Shown here: positions 43,543 through 51,841 of the stretch, in pieces
How positions within the stretch are numbered: position 1 is the first letter of the stretch
Layout: each line of letters opens with the position of its first letter
Assembly: GCA_019745415.1 (NCBI GenBank)
Contig: JAIETF010000008.1
Span: 116,801 to 180,800 of the forward strand
Source: Candidatus Obscuribacterales bacterium
Lineage (GTDB): Bacteria > Cyanobacteriota > Vampirovibrionia > Obscuribacterales > Obscuribacteraceae
Length of the DNA: 64,000 nt
Direction: 5' to 3'
The notes under the pieces: model-generated
What the model saw: only the letters and a program-made list of their open reading frames with translations
Databases searched by the model: none
What the model was told of the DNA's origin: nothing
Translations under genes and position numbers: made by a program

Positions 43543-45636
43543 CTAAGGACCGAAGGAAGTACCAAAGAGAGAAGCGGTGCTCGATGAGGAACTGTAGAAT
43601 TTTTCGAACTCAGACTTGTTCGCAAAGAATTGGGACGCTGGGAGCGCCTTAAGTTTGTCGGTCTTTGAGGAGAGTTCTTTCATATATTGAGAAAAAGAAA
43701 CTGAAAGATTATCTAGTCTTTTTTCAAAAACTGCCTCTATGAAGTAGTTATATCCTTTCTTATTGTTCGCCTCAACGAGCTTAAGAAACTGCTTAAGCTT
43801 GCCATGTTTGATCAGGAATAGGGCTACTTGTCTTTGTTCATATTCATGCTCTGCGTTAGCGTGTTTGGCATCTGTGACTATGTCTTTCAAATGTAGCGAC
43901 ACTCTCTCTTTCCCGCCCATATATTTTGGAACCCAGACTTCTGGAAGTCCTAGGATGAGGAAGAGAGAGTTCGACTCCTCGGTGCTTTTGGGATAGCCCC
44001 AAAGCTGATCGAAAATAGTTGGAATTCCCTCTTCTGCCCAGAAGTCCAGTTGTTTGTATTCGCCAAGTACTGTATGCATTAACTCATGGAAAAGAATTTC
44101 GATACCGACTCCATCGAAAGTTACCACTGCGTTAGGCCCCGCCAGGTAGACCCCTTGCACTTTGTTGTAAAAACCTAGCTTCTGCTGGAGAAAGGCTCGG
44201 GATGTGGGTTTGTCACGGAAGATAAAAATTGATCTTGGGAAATTGCCTTTTACCTTGATTAGATTTCGGTCTGCGAAGTTGATGAATGCTTCTGAGATTT
44301 CAGCATAGTAGTTGAGCCGGCTTTCTTCGATATCTCCGTAGAGAGTGAAATGAGGTGTCATCACAGATGAGGGCATTTGCCCGGCTACTAGATCTGGAAC
44401 AGTTACTTTTCGGTCAGGAAGTGGACCTAGACCTCGACCGTTAAGTGAGAGTTTGAGAGAAGCGGCACCGTCTGTGGCGCTTCTTGCTAAGTCTCCTTGC
44501 TTTAAGGCAATCTGGGCGCTTAGAGCCAGTGCTTCGAAGAAGATTTTGTTTCCGGCTAAACGAATACATTCGTTGATTGCCTTGCGAGCTTCTGCTATGT
44601 CGTCTAAATTAAACAAAGCTTGAGCAAGGTAATAGTTTGCCATAGCGCTGCGAGAATTCAGTTCAAGAGCCTTTTGGGCATCTTCTTTTGCTTCTTGCGA
44701 TTTACCTAATTGCAGATAAATCTTTGCTCTAGCAATAAGGCACTCGAAAGAGTTAGAGTTTTTAGAGAGTGCCTTGTTCAGTAACTCTAGAGCCTTATTG
44801 CCTTCATTCGACGAGGCTAAGGATTGTGCGTACAAATATAGAAGTTCAGGATTTGAGCTAACCGCTTCGTTCGTGCCGCTCTGAAGAATCTTAGCAGTGC
44901 TGTCTTTGCTGGCAGTTGTTCGCTCAGAAGGTGCACTAGTTGTAGTGCCAGCCTCTGAACTTGGGTCTAGATTTGAGTTTGTTCTCTCTTCGCTCAAAAG
45001 TTGACTGAGAAAGTGCTTGGCTGCTTCGGTCATTCCTAGTTCTAGGAAACCTCTGGCGGTCAATGCGGCAATTTCTGAATCGGCTCTCTCTTTGGGAATG
45101 ATTTCGGCTAGATGTTTGAATGTCGAGGATGCTGCCACCATATCAGACTTGCGGCATTGTGCAATAGCAATGCGAAGCCAAGCTTCGCTAGAGTCTTTGT
45201 CGAGGCTGACTGCGGCGTTGAAATCTTTGAGAGCTTTTCTATACGCTGAGCAAGCGAAGTAAATTTGTCCTCGTGCCAATAAAAGAGATAGATTCTTTTC
45301 ATTCTGGCTGGCTAGCTCTTTATTGAAGAATTGAATGCCTTCCCAGTACTTTCGGCTTCTGATATAGCCGGCGGTGATTTCCTTCAAGTCTTCCTTACTG
45401 TAAGTTGAGACTTTAGCCGTCTCCGCCGGGCGGTCTAATCCTTGAGCTAGTTTCAAGCCTGTTGTCTCAGATGATAACTCCTGTTTCGGCGTTCGACCCA
45501 GCGAACTCTCAAATTCTGACCCAGGCAAAGATAAAGGAAGCGCTGCCGCCTTGCCTATATATGCTATCGACATTAGATAGACTGCACACACAGAACTAAC
45601 TATCGAACTAACCTTGAATCTCGATAAGAGAGTCAC
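43543..45636 (-). CDS. Exported TPR protein with gluzincin (HExxH...E) peptidase domain
   Basis: 697 aa, GTG start. Signal peptide about 1-32. TPR arrays at about 85-215 and 265-395 are separated by a Ser/Thr-rich insert (about 218-258). The C-terminal peptidase has HELMH (517-521) and WAEEG (533-537), the third ligand region of gluzincins (peptidase MA type). It is presumably periplasmic or outer-membrane-associated. Its start overlaps the exporter stop by one base (TAGTG), so it is the last cistron of lpxB-msbA-like, suggesting a role linked to the envelope. Confidence 0.8.
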   Translation of the reverse strand: MTLLSRFKVSSIVSSVCAVYLMSIAYIGKAAALPLSLPGSEFESSLGRTPKQELSSETTGLKLAQGLDRPAETAKVSTYSKEDLKEITAGYIRSRKYWEGIQFFNKELASQNEKNLSLLLARGQIYFACSAYRKALKDFNAAVSLDKDSSEAWLRIAIAQCRKSDMVAASSTFKHLAEIIPKERADSEIAALTARGFLELGMTEAAKHFLSQLLSEERTNSNLDPSSEAGTTTSAPSERTTASKDSTAKILQSGTNEAVSSNPELLYLYAQSLASSNEGNKALELLNKALSKNSNSFECLIARAKIYLQLGKSQEAKEDAQKALELNSRSAMANYYLAQALFNLDDIAEARKAINECIRLAGNKIFFEALALSAQIALKQGDLARSATDGAASLKLSLNGRGLGPLPDRKVTVPDLVAGQMPSSVMTPHFTLYGDIEESRLNYYAEISEAFINFADRNLIKVKGNFPRSIFIFRDKPTSRAFLQQKLGFYNKVQGVYLAGPNAVVTFDGVGIEILFHELMHTVLGEYKQLDFWAEEGIPTIFDQLWGYPKSTEESNSLFLILGLPEVWVPKYMGGKERVSLHLKDIVTDAKHANAEHEYEQRQVALFLIKHGKLKQFLKLVEANNKKGYNYFIEAVFEKRLDNLSVSFSQYMKELSSKTDKLKALPASQFFANKSEFEKFYSSSSSTASLFGTSFGP

Positions 45637-47645
45637 TAATTTGCTTCCGCTTCTTTTAGTCTTTCGAATTGCGCCTGCACTAGTCTGGCATAGGTAGCTT
45701 CTTTCGCCAGCAATTCTCGGTGTGTGCCTTTTTCGACAATGCGACCTTGATCCAGAACTACTATTTGATCTGCGTGCTGAACAGTGGTTAGGCGGTGAGC
45801 GATTACGATTGTTGTACGCCCTTCCATAAGTTTGTTTAGAGCCTGTTGCACCATTGCTTCCGATTCGTTATCTAAGGCGCTGGTAGCTTCGTCCAAAATA
45901 AGAATGGGGGCGTTCTTCAAAAACGCTCTCGCTATAGCAATACGCTGTTGCTGGCCACCAGACAGTCTCAGACCTCGTTCGCCGATAACTGTGTTATACC
46001 CTTGGGGCATCGCTTCAATGAAGTCATGGCAATAAGCTGCTTTAGCTGCTTCGATCAGCTGTTCTTGGCTGGCTTCGATATTACCGAAACGTATGTTCTC
46101 TTCAATTGAAGTGTTAAAGAGAAAGTTGTCCTGGGTAACAATGGCTATCTCTTGCCGCAAACTCTTAAGCGAGATTTGGGGCAGCGGTATATCGTCAATA
46201 AAGATAGTGCCGCCGGTGACGTCGAAAAAGCGAGGCACTAGATTGGCGAAGGTCGATTTGCCTGAGCCTGAAAGTCCAACCAGGGCAATCATCTTTGCCG
46301 GCGGCAGTTCGATTGAAATGTCGTCAAGAATGACGGCGTCATGATTGGGATACCTAAAACAAACATGCTCGAATTTAACGGTGTGTGGTCCGCTCTTGAG
46401 GTCGATGGGATTGGCACAGTCGGTCAAGTCGGACTGGTGGTCCAGCACTTCGAATATACGAGAAGCGGCGGCTAGAGCGGGCTGCAGAATACCGTTTACT
46501 CGTCCTATGTTCTTGATAGGTGAATAGAGCAAGATCAAGGCAATGACAAAGGAAGTGAGGGCTCCTAGATCCATCTGCTTGTTCATTACCATGGCACCAG
46601 CCACCCAGATCACGCAGGCGATGCCGACGGCTCCTATCATGGCCAGAATGGGAGACATGATCGCTTCGGCTCTAACTGCCTTGAGTGTATTTTTGAAGAA
46701 TGCACCATTGGTAGTTTCGAAGCGATTGATTTGGAAGTTTTCCAAGTTATATGACTGAACTATCTTTGCTCCTTGAATAGATTCAGACAATACCGAGACT
46801 AGGTCACCGATATTCTCCTGCCCGCCTCGCGATGACTTCCTTATTTTCTTGCCTAGTATGGCCACTGGAATGACGATTAAAGAAAGTATCGGCAGGGCGA
46901 TCATGGCTAGTCCAAATGATTTGAGCAAAATCACAGCGGTGAGAGAAATTAGAGTGATAGCCCGGCTTACCAAAGATTGGAAAGTTTGTGAGATGGCTGC
47001 TTCGACAATGGCGACGTCGTTAATTAGTCGACCTATAAGTACACCGGAAGATTGCCCGTGGAAATAGAGCAAGGGCTGTTTTTGCAGATGTCTGAAAAGT
47101 TCATTGCGTAGGTCTCGGATGCCGGCGGCGCCGACATAGCGAATGCAATAGGCTTCGAAATAGCGGGCGATGCCTTGGGTGGAAGCTACAGCTAAGACAC
47201 CGAGCGGCACAAAGGCCAGAAGGTGTGTCTGGTGATCATCAAACACTCGTTTCAAACCTTCACCGGCAAGCCAGGCTATAACGCTGTCCATGCCTCCTGA
47301 TGGAATAGCAGCTAAGGTGCCGAAGGCAAACATAGTGCCATAGGGCTTGAGATACTTGAGTAGTCTTATGTAAAGATGGAACTGCGAGTCTGAAGTCTTA
47401 TTTGAAGTCTTATCGGGCGCTTTTGCTTTTGCTTCTTCGCTTGCCGGAGTCTGCGTCTTATCTCTTTCAAGTGATTCTAGTGCTGCAGATTGCATTTGTA
47501 CCGGCATTTGTTTCAGCTCCAGGTCTTTTGCTTCTAACTCTGATTCTGCTTGCATTTGCACCGGCGTTTGGTTCTGCACCAGATCTCGTGCATTTACTTC
47601 TGCTTCTGCTTGCTTTTGCTCTTTTATTTCAGTTTCCCGGCTCAT
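45636..47645 (-). CDS. MsbA-type lipid flippase ABC exporter
   Basis: 669 aa, half-transporter: a six-helix membrane domain (about 95-400), then a nucleotide-binding domain with VGLSGSGKST, LSGGQQQRIAIARA and ILILDEATSALD. It lies directly after lpxB, which supports flipping of lipid A or core lipid; a multidrug exporter cannot be excluded from sequence alone. ATG 47645 overlaps the lpxB stop (TGATG). Unusually, the first 90 residues are a hydrophilic Glu/Gln-rich extension containing a 20-residue duplication. Confidence 0.88.
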   Translation of the reverse strand: MSRETEIKEQKQAEAEVNARDLVQNQTPVQMQAESELEAKDLELKQMPVQMQSAALESLERDKTQTPASEEAKAKAPDKTSNKTSDSQFHLYIRLLKYLKPYGTMFAFGTLAAIPSGGMDSVIAWLAGEGLKRVFDDHQTHLLAFVPLGVLAVASTQGIARYFEAYCIRYVGAAGIRDLRNELFRHLQKQPLLYFHGQSSGVLIGRLINDVAIVEAAISQTFQSLVSRAITLISLTAVILLKSFGLAMIALPILSLIVIPVAILGKKIRKSSRGGQENIGDLVSVLSESIQGAKIVQSYNLENFQINRFETTNGAFFKNTLKAVRAEAIMSPILAMIGAVGIACVIWVAGAMVMNKQMDLGALTSFVIALILLYSPIKNIGRVNGILQPALAAASRIFEVLDHQSDLTDCANPIDLKSGPHTVKFEHVCFRYPNHDAVILDDISIELPPAKMIALVGLSGSGKSTFANLVPRFFDVTGGTIFIDDIPLPQISLKSLRQEIAIVTQDNFLFNTSIEENIRFGNIEASQEQLIEAAKAAYCHDFIEAMPQGYNTVIGERGLRLSGGQQQRIAIARAFLKNAPILILDEATSALDNESEAMVQQALNKLMEGRTTIVIAHRLTTVQHADQIVVLDQGRIVEKGTHRELLAKEATYARLVQAQFERLKEAEAN
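47491..47610 (-). repeat. 60-bp tandem duplication in the MsbA-like N-terminus
   Basis: Two adjacent 60-bp copies (47491-47550 and 47551-47610), diverged but alignable without gaps, each encoding a 20-residue unit ending PVQM. The unit is hydrophilic and lies ahead of the membrane domain. Confidence 0.85.
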
Positions 47646-49033
47646 CAAGCTCTAGCTCCATTGGTCAATAATTCCTTTTTTCTGGTCAGTGCCAAAAGTT
47701 CTTCGGCTCCTGTTTCGACAAAGTCGCCTTGACCGAGTTCAGAGCGCAGTGTAAGCAATTCTTTCTCGATTTCAGCCTTTAGACCTGGCACCAGAAAGAG
47801 GTCCATACTATATTTGACCAGTTGGTCCGGTCTGAAATCCATTTGCAATAGCTCAGGCACTAGTAATTTGCCGGCGAGTAAATTGGGCCAGCCCACGTGT
47901 TTTACGCACTTAAATAGCAAGACCAGCAAGTAAGAAAAGAAATTTCCCTTATAAAAGATAATCATCGGCCTTCCATAAAGAGTGATTTCCAAGGTTGTGG
48001 TGCCCGATTTCGCCCAAATTAGATCGACGTTTTTATAGAGAGGATAATTGGGGCTGAGGCTGACTGTCTTGACCAGAGGGGCTGCGCCGTTGGTAAGACT
48101 GGTCAATTGACTTTTCTGCAAATATGAGTCAATAAGAGGCGCGACCTTTTCGGTGGAGCGTGAAAAAATGAACTGCAAGTGCGGCATTTTCTTGTGCAAT
48201 TCTTTTACTGCTTCAATAAGAATCGGCATATGGGTTTTGATTTCTTGCTTGCGACTGCCCGGCAAAATAGCTATAACTGGTTCATGGGCGTTCAGTCCAA
48301 GCTCGGTAAGAAATTCCTCACGGTTGGGGAGTGAAGCCGGTTCCGGTAGATCTTTCAGCAACGGATGACCGACAAAACGCGCATCAATCTTCTTATCTTT
48401 GTAGAGTGGTTCTTCGAAAGGAAAGATTGTCAACATCTTTGTGATCGCTTTACCAAGCACATCTATTCGCCACGGGCGTGAGCCCCAGACTTGTGGTGAG
48501 ATGAAGTAGTACATAGGTAGAGCCGGATAGGCCTTGCGAGCGGCAGTAGCGAATTGAATATTGAAGCCGCCCATGTCTACCAAGAGCAAGGCTGCTGGTT
48601 TCCTCTCTTTGATTTCCTTTAGAAGAGTCTGGCGCATTCGATAAAAGAAAAAAAGCGACTTAATTACTTCGAAAATGCCGAGGACGGCAAAATCATTGCA
48701 ATTGAAGAGAAGCTCTACGCCAGCCTTCTGCATCTCAGTGCCGCCGACACCGAAAATATGCAACTGTGGATCAATTTCTTTTAGCCTCTTTAAGACTTTT
48801 GAGGCGTGTTTATCTGCAGAAGGGTCGCCGACAATGACCATCAGAGATTCTTTACTGTCTGATGCTTTGCTCAAGACTACTGATTTAGCTGATTTTGTTG
48901 AATCATCTGATTTAGCTGGATTGCGCGAATCAGTAATTATATTTGCGTCAGCAGGCTGCTCAGTATTCTTAGCAGTTAGATTTTCTTCTGCAGAATAGGG
49001 GCTTAGAGGCTTATTTGCTTCTTCTTTCGTCAA
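47645..49033 (-). CDS. lpxB: Lipid-A-disaccharide synthase with N-terminal extension
   Basis: 462 aa. It joins UDP-diacylglucosamine and lipid X into the lipid A disaccharide. Family signs: MVIVGDPSADKHASKVL (GDPSAD in place of the common GExSGD), IFGVGGTEMQKAG, PQVWGSRPWRI, FVGHPLL, ILPGSRKQEI and WAKSGTTTLEITLYGRPMIIFY. TTG 49033 has GGAGG five bases ahead; the frame extends 15 codons further. About 64 residues of Ser/Asp/Lys-rich, probably disordered sequence precede the enzyme. Translation is coupled to the exporter downstream. Confidence 0.92.
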   Translation of the reverse strand: MTKEEANKPLSPYSAEENLTAKNTEQPADANIITDSRNPAKSDDSTKSAKSVVLSKASDSKESLMVIVGDPSADKHASKVLKRLKEIDPQLHIFGVGGTEMQKAGVELLFNCNDFAVLGIFEVIKSLFFFYRMRQTLLKEIKERKPAALLLVDMGGFNIQFATAARKAYPALPMYYFISPQVWGSRPWRIDVLGKAITKMLTIFPFEEPLYKDKKIDARFVGHPLLKDLPEPASLPNREEFLTELGLNAHEPVIAILPGSRKQEIKTHMPILIEAVKELHKKMPHLQFIFSRSTEKVAPLIDSYLQKSQLTSLTNGAAPLVKTVSLSPNYPLYKNVDLIWAKSGTTTLEITLYGRPMIIFYKGNFFSYLLVLLFKCVKHVGWPNLLAGKLLVPELLQMDFRPDQLVKYSMDLFLVPGLKAEIEKELLTLRSELGQGDFVETGAEELLALTRKKELLTNGARA

Positions 49034-49081
49034 AGCTGACCTCCGACAGTTGATTGACTTGTGATAGCTCAAGACCAATAT

Positions 49082-49109
49082 CTTTAGAGCTTGTAACCTT
49101 TAGAGCTTG
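49082..49109 (-). repeat. Direct repeat after the ubiE/menG stop
   Basis: CTTTAGAGCTTG (plus strand) at 49082-49093 and 49098-49109, period 16. Read on the minus strand it resembles the last coding bases and TAG stop of the methyltransferase (ACCAAGCGTTAG), making two to three degenerate copies. Confidence 0.65.
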
Positions 49110-49113
49110 GTAT

Positions 49114-49854
49114 CTAACGCTTGGTTCCAATATGGAGTGCCACCGTACCCAGTGCCAAGGGAATATGCCTGACATTTGTCAAACCAGCTTCTTCGAACAT
49201 CGCCGTTATGCGGTCTGGTCTTGGGTAGGTGTGAAGAGACTCGGGTAGATAGGTGTAAGCTTTTCGGTCGTTCTGCAGGATACCGCCGATGACCGGTACT
49301 ACTCTGCCGAAGTAGGTGGAGAAGATTGGAGCGAAGACCGGCACTTCGCAATGACCAAGATCTAGATTGGCCACTTTGCCGCCCGACTTTACCACTCTCG
49401 CCATCTCGTTTAGACCTTTTTGCAGGTCTGTGAGATTGCGCAAGCCGAAACTGATGATGGCACCGTTGAAAGTATCCTTTTCAAAGGGCAGGTTCTGGGC
49501 ATCTCCTCTTATAAAATCAATTCTGGTTTTTTCATTTATTTTGTGTGCTTTTCTGCGGTTGCGTTCGCCGGCGATATCCAACATATTCTGCGAAAAGTCG
49601 AGACCGGTGACGAGGCTGCCGGGAGCAGCCATGCGGGCGATCAAAAGTGAGAGGTCACCTGTGCCGCAGCAGACATCTAAGAAGCGCCCCGGAGCACCGA
49701 TATCCACTAACTCGCCGACAGCGCGCATCTTCCAGGCTCTATGCATAGCTAGGCTGATGACGTCGTTGCTCAGGTCATAACCCTTGGCGATACGCTCGAA
49801 CTGGTCGTGCACATAGGCAGATTTTTCTTCTAGGGTGGGTAATTGAAATGACAT
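49114..49854 (-). CDS. UbiE/MenG-family quinone methyltransferase
   Basis: 246 aa. N-terminal VHDQFERIAKGYDLSNDVIS followed by HRAWKMRAV is diagnostic. SAM motif I is FLDVCCGTGDLS (58-69), with FDFSQNMLDIA and IISFGLRNLTDLQKGLNEMA. It C-methylates demethylmenaquinone or the ubiquinone precursor; which quinone is used cannot be told here. A 120-bp gap upstream and 80 bp to lpxB leave operon structure open. Confidence 0.93.
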   Translation of the reverse strand: MSFQLPTLEEKSAYVHDQFERIAKGYDLSNDVISLAMHRAWKMRAVGELVDIGAPGRFLDVCCGTGDLSLLIARMAAPGSLVTGLDFSQNMLDIAGERNRRKAHKINEKTRIDFIRGDAQNLPFEKDTFNGAIISFGLRNLTDLQKGLNEMARVVKSGGKVANLDLGHCEVPVFAPIFSTYFGRVVPVIGGILQNDRKAYTYLPESLHTYPRPDRITAMFEEAGLTNVRHIPLALGTVALHIGTKR

Positions 49855-49974
49855 ATTTGCTTGCAGTTCTGAGTTTTGACGATAACTTTTGTCGTTTAAT
49901 CTGGTTAAATGACCGGTTCCAATATTTCAGTCAGTGCCAATGTCTGTTTAAGTTGGACTATTTGGTCAGGCTTT

Positions 49975-50208
49975 CTATTTGATAAAGCCAAAGCCCACTA
50001 CCAGACAATCGAGCATGAACAAGCCGAAAACTATCCAGGTGAGACGATCCAGCCCTGCCTCGGCGCCTCTTTTCCCAGAAAATACAGTGGCCGCAGATCC
50101 TATCCCAGCCATGCCATCACCCTTAGGCGAATGCAATAAAATTAGACCAATTAAAGAAACTGCTAGTACGGCTCCTATCACCAATAGTGCAATGTAGGCT
50201 GCGCTCAT
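49975..50208 (-). CDS. secG: Preprotein translocase subunit SecG
   Basis: 77 aa with two membrane helices flanking LLHSPKGDGMAGIGSAATVFSGKRGAEAG, split here as the typical SecG cytoplasmic loop. Length is normal. ATG start. Upstream on the minus strand there is a TATAAT (50278-50273) without a good -35, and a leader hairpin at 50233-50253. Confidence 0.93.
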   Translation of the reverse strand: MSAAYIALLVIGAVLAVSLIGLILLHSPKGDGMAGIGSAATVFSGKRGAEAGLDRLTWIVFGLFMLDCLVVGFGFIK

Positions 50209-50232
50209 AACTTCTTCACTTCCCGATTATTA

Positions 50233-50253
50233 GTCCTCTACTTCAAAGAGGAC
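50233..50253 (-). promoter_or_regulatory. secG leader hairpin
   Basis: GTCCTCT pairs with AGAGGAC around a 7-nt loop, 25 bp ahead of the secG start and just after a TATAAT. It could stabilise the message or modulate translation. No T tract follows. Confidence 0.4.
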
Positions 50254-50361
50254 GTGATTTATATCAGCAAAAATTATATCCTATTATGCAACGAGACCCC
50301 GCCAAACATTAAGTGCCGTGCAGCATTTAAAATGCCTATCAACTGGCGAGTCAGGCTTTGA

Positions 50362-50619
50362 TTGGCAAAAGATAAAGGCAGGGGAAGCAAGCCGGGACTG
50401 AAGCCGGGACTGAAACTCGAAGGGAAACTGGAAAGTAAACTGGAAAGAAAACTCGAAAGAAAGCCGGAAAGTAAGCTGGGAAGCAAACCAGGGCACAGAG
50501 TCGAGGTACAAAGCAAGGGCAGCAAGCAGAACCAGAGACCAGAAACGCAATCAGGGTATCCATATTCAGTGCAAGTGCAAGTGCAAGGGCAAGAGCAATG
50601 GCAAGAGCAGAAATGCTGA
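50362..50619 (+). CDS. Doubtful low-complexity open frame (85 aa)
   Basis: The TTG frame encodes Lys/Leu/Gly/Glu repeats followed by a Val-Gln/Gln-Glu run. It is made of tandem 12-mers and 6-mers and has no Shine-Dalgarno or recognisable family. It ends 15 bp before the SQR gene. It could be a short upstream peptide or simply a purine-rich repeat tract left open by its period being a multiple of three. Confidence 0.2.
   Translation: MAKDKGRGSKPGLKPGLKLEGKLESKLERKLERKPESKLGSKPGHRVEVQSKGSKQNQRPETQSGYPYSVQVQVQGQEQWQEQKC
50393..50490 (+). repeat. Purine-rich 12-bp tandem repeat tract
   Basis: About eight degenerate copies of a 12-mer such as GGAAAGTAAACT or GGGACTGAAGCC, strongly purine-rich on the plus strand. 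A hexamer run of the GTGCAA/GGGCAA type follows at about 50568-50612. The whole tract lies in the leader of the SQR gene. Confidence 0.75.
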
Positions 50620-50634
50620 GGGAAGAGGCAAAAA

Positions 50635-51837
50635 GTGGCAGTCGCTAAACGGGAAAATCATCACCGAGTCCTCATTTTAGGAGGGGGAACCGCTGGCATA
50701 TCAGTTGCCGCCAGGCTGATGCGCAAAATTGGCGATGTTGATATTGCCATAGTAGAACCAAGCGATAAGCACTATTACCAACCTCTCTGGACCTTGGTCG
50801 GCGGTGGCGCCGCCAAAAAGGAAGATTCGGTGAAAGATGAATCTTCACTAATACCAACCGGAGTGAAATGGATAAAAGAGAGCGCCATTGATGTCAAGGC
50901 AGAGGACAATCAAGTCAGGCTCCAGTCTGGACGAATTCTTTCTTATGACTATCTGGTAATCGCCTGCGGTATTCAAATAGATTGGGACAAGATTCCCGGT
51001 CTTCCTGAAACACTGGGGCAAAACGGCGTATGTAGCAACTATAGTTATGACTTGGTCGACAAGACCTGGCAGTTTATTTCGCACTTTCAAGGGGGTAATG
51101 CTGTCTTTACTCAGCCGAGCACGCCGGTCAAATGCGGCGGTGCGCCGCAGAAGATCGCATACCTTGCTGAAGAAGCTTTCCATGCAAGCGGTGTTAGAGA
51201 GAGAACGAATGTTTTCTTTTGCTCAGCCAATCCTTCAATTTTCTCTGTGAGAAAATATGCCAACACTTTAGAGAAAGTTCTGAAGCGCAAAAGAATTGAT
51301 GCCCGCTTTCGCACCGACCTAGTTGCAATTGATGGAGCTGAGCATAGAGCTACTTTTAAAAATGTCGATGACGGCAGCACCTTCGATTTGGAATTCGATC
51401 TGATTCATGTGACTCCGCCTATGAGTGCGCCTGATTTTTTGAAGAAATCAACCGTGGCTGACTCGGCCGGCTGGGTTGATGTTGATAGAGGAACTTTGCA
51501 GCACAAGAAGTTCGAAAATGTCTTTTCTTTAGGTGATTGTTCTAATCTGCCCACCTCGAAAACTGGTGCTGCCATTCGTAAGCAGTCACCGGTAGTGGTG
51601 TCTAATTTGGTCGAGGTTATGCAGGGGCGACCGGCTCGGGAGCAGTATGACGGCTACACCAGCTGTCCCCTAGTGACCGGCTATAACAGTCTAGTCTTGG
51701 CTGAATTCGATTATGAGCTTCAGCCTCAAGAAACTTTTCCTTTTGATCAGTCGGAGGAGCGTTATTCAATGTATGTTTTTAAGAGAGATATCTTGCCCCA
51801 AGTCTATTGGTACGGCATGATGAAAGGTTTGGTTTAA
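50635..51837 (+). CDS. Type II sulfide:quinone oxidoreductase-like flavoprotein
   Basis: 400 aa, GTG start with GGAAGAGG six bases ahead. FAD-binding VLILGGGTAGISVAARL (12-28), then KHYYQPLWTLVGGG. TPVKCGGAPQKIAYL holds Cys167 and GYTSCPLVTGY holds Cys344, the redox cysteine pair of type II (SQOR-like) enzymes. FSLGDCSNLPTSKTGAAIRKQ binds flavin/quinone. It oxidises sulfide to polysulfide or transfers sulfane sulfur to an acceptor, feeding electrons to the quinone pool. No persulfide dioxygenase or rhodanese lies nearby. The next gene starts 4 bp after its stop. Confidence 0.88.
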   Translation: MAVAKRENHHRVLILGGGTAGISVAARLMRKIGDVDIAIVEPSDKHYYQPLWTLVGGGAAKKEDSVKDESSLIPTGVKWIKESAIDVKAEDNQVRLQSGRILSYDYLVIACGIQIDWDKIPGLPETLGQNGVCSNYSYDLVDKTWQFISHFQGGNAVFTQPSTPVKCGGAPQKIAYLAEEAFHASGVRERTNVFFCSANPSIFSVRKYANTLEKVLKRKRIDARFRTDLVAIDGAEHRATFKNVDDGSTFDLEFDLIHVTPPMSAPDFLKKSTVADSAGWVDVDRGTLQHKKFENVFSLGDCSNLPTSKTGAAIRKQSPVVVSNLVEVMQGRPAREQYDGYTSCPLVTGYNSLVLAEFDYELQPQETFPFDQSEERYSMYVFKRDILPQVYWYGMMKGLV

Positions 51838-51841
51838 GAAA

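Noticed and set aside
50393..50612. CRISPR array
   Set aside because: The repeats are contiguous 12-mers and 6-mers without unique spacers and no cas genes are in the window.
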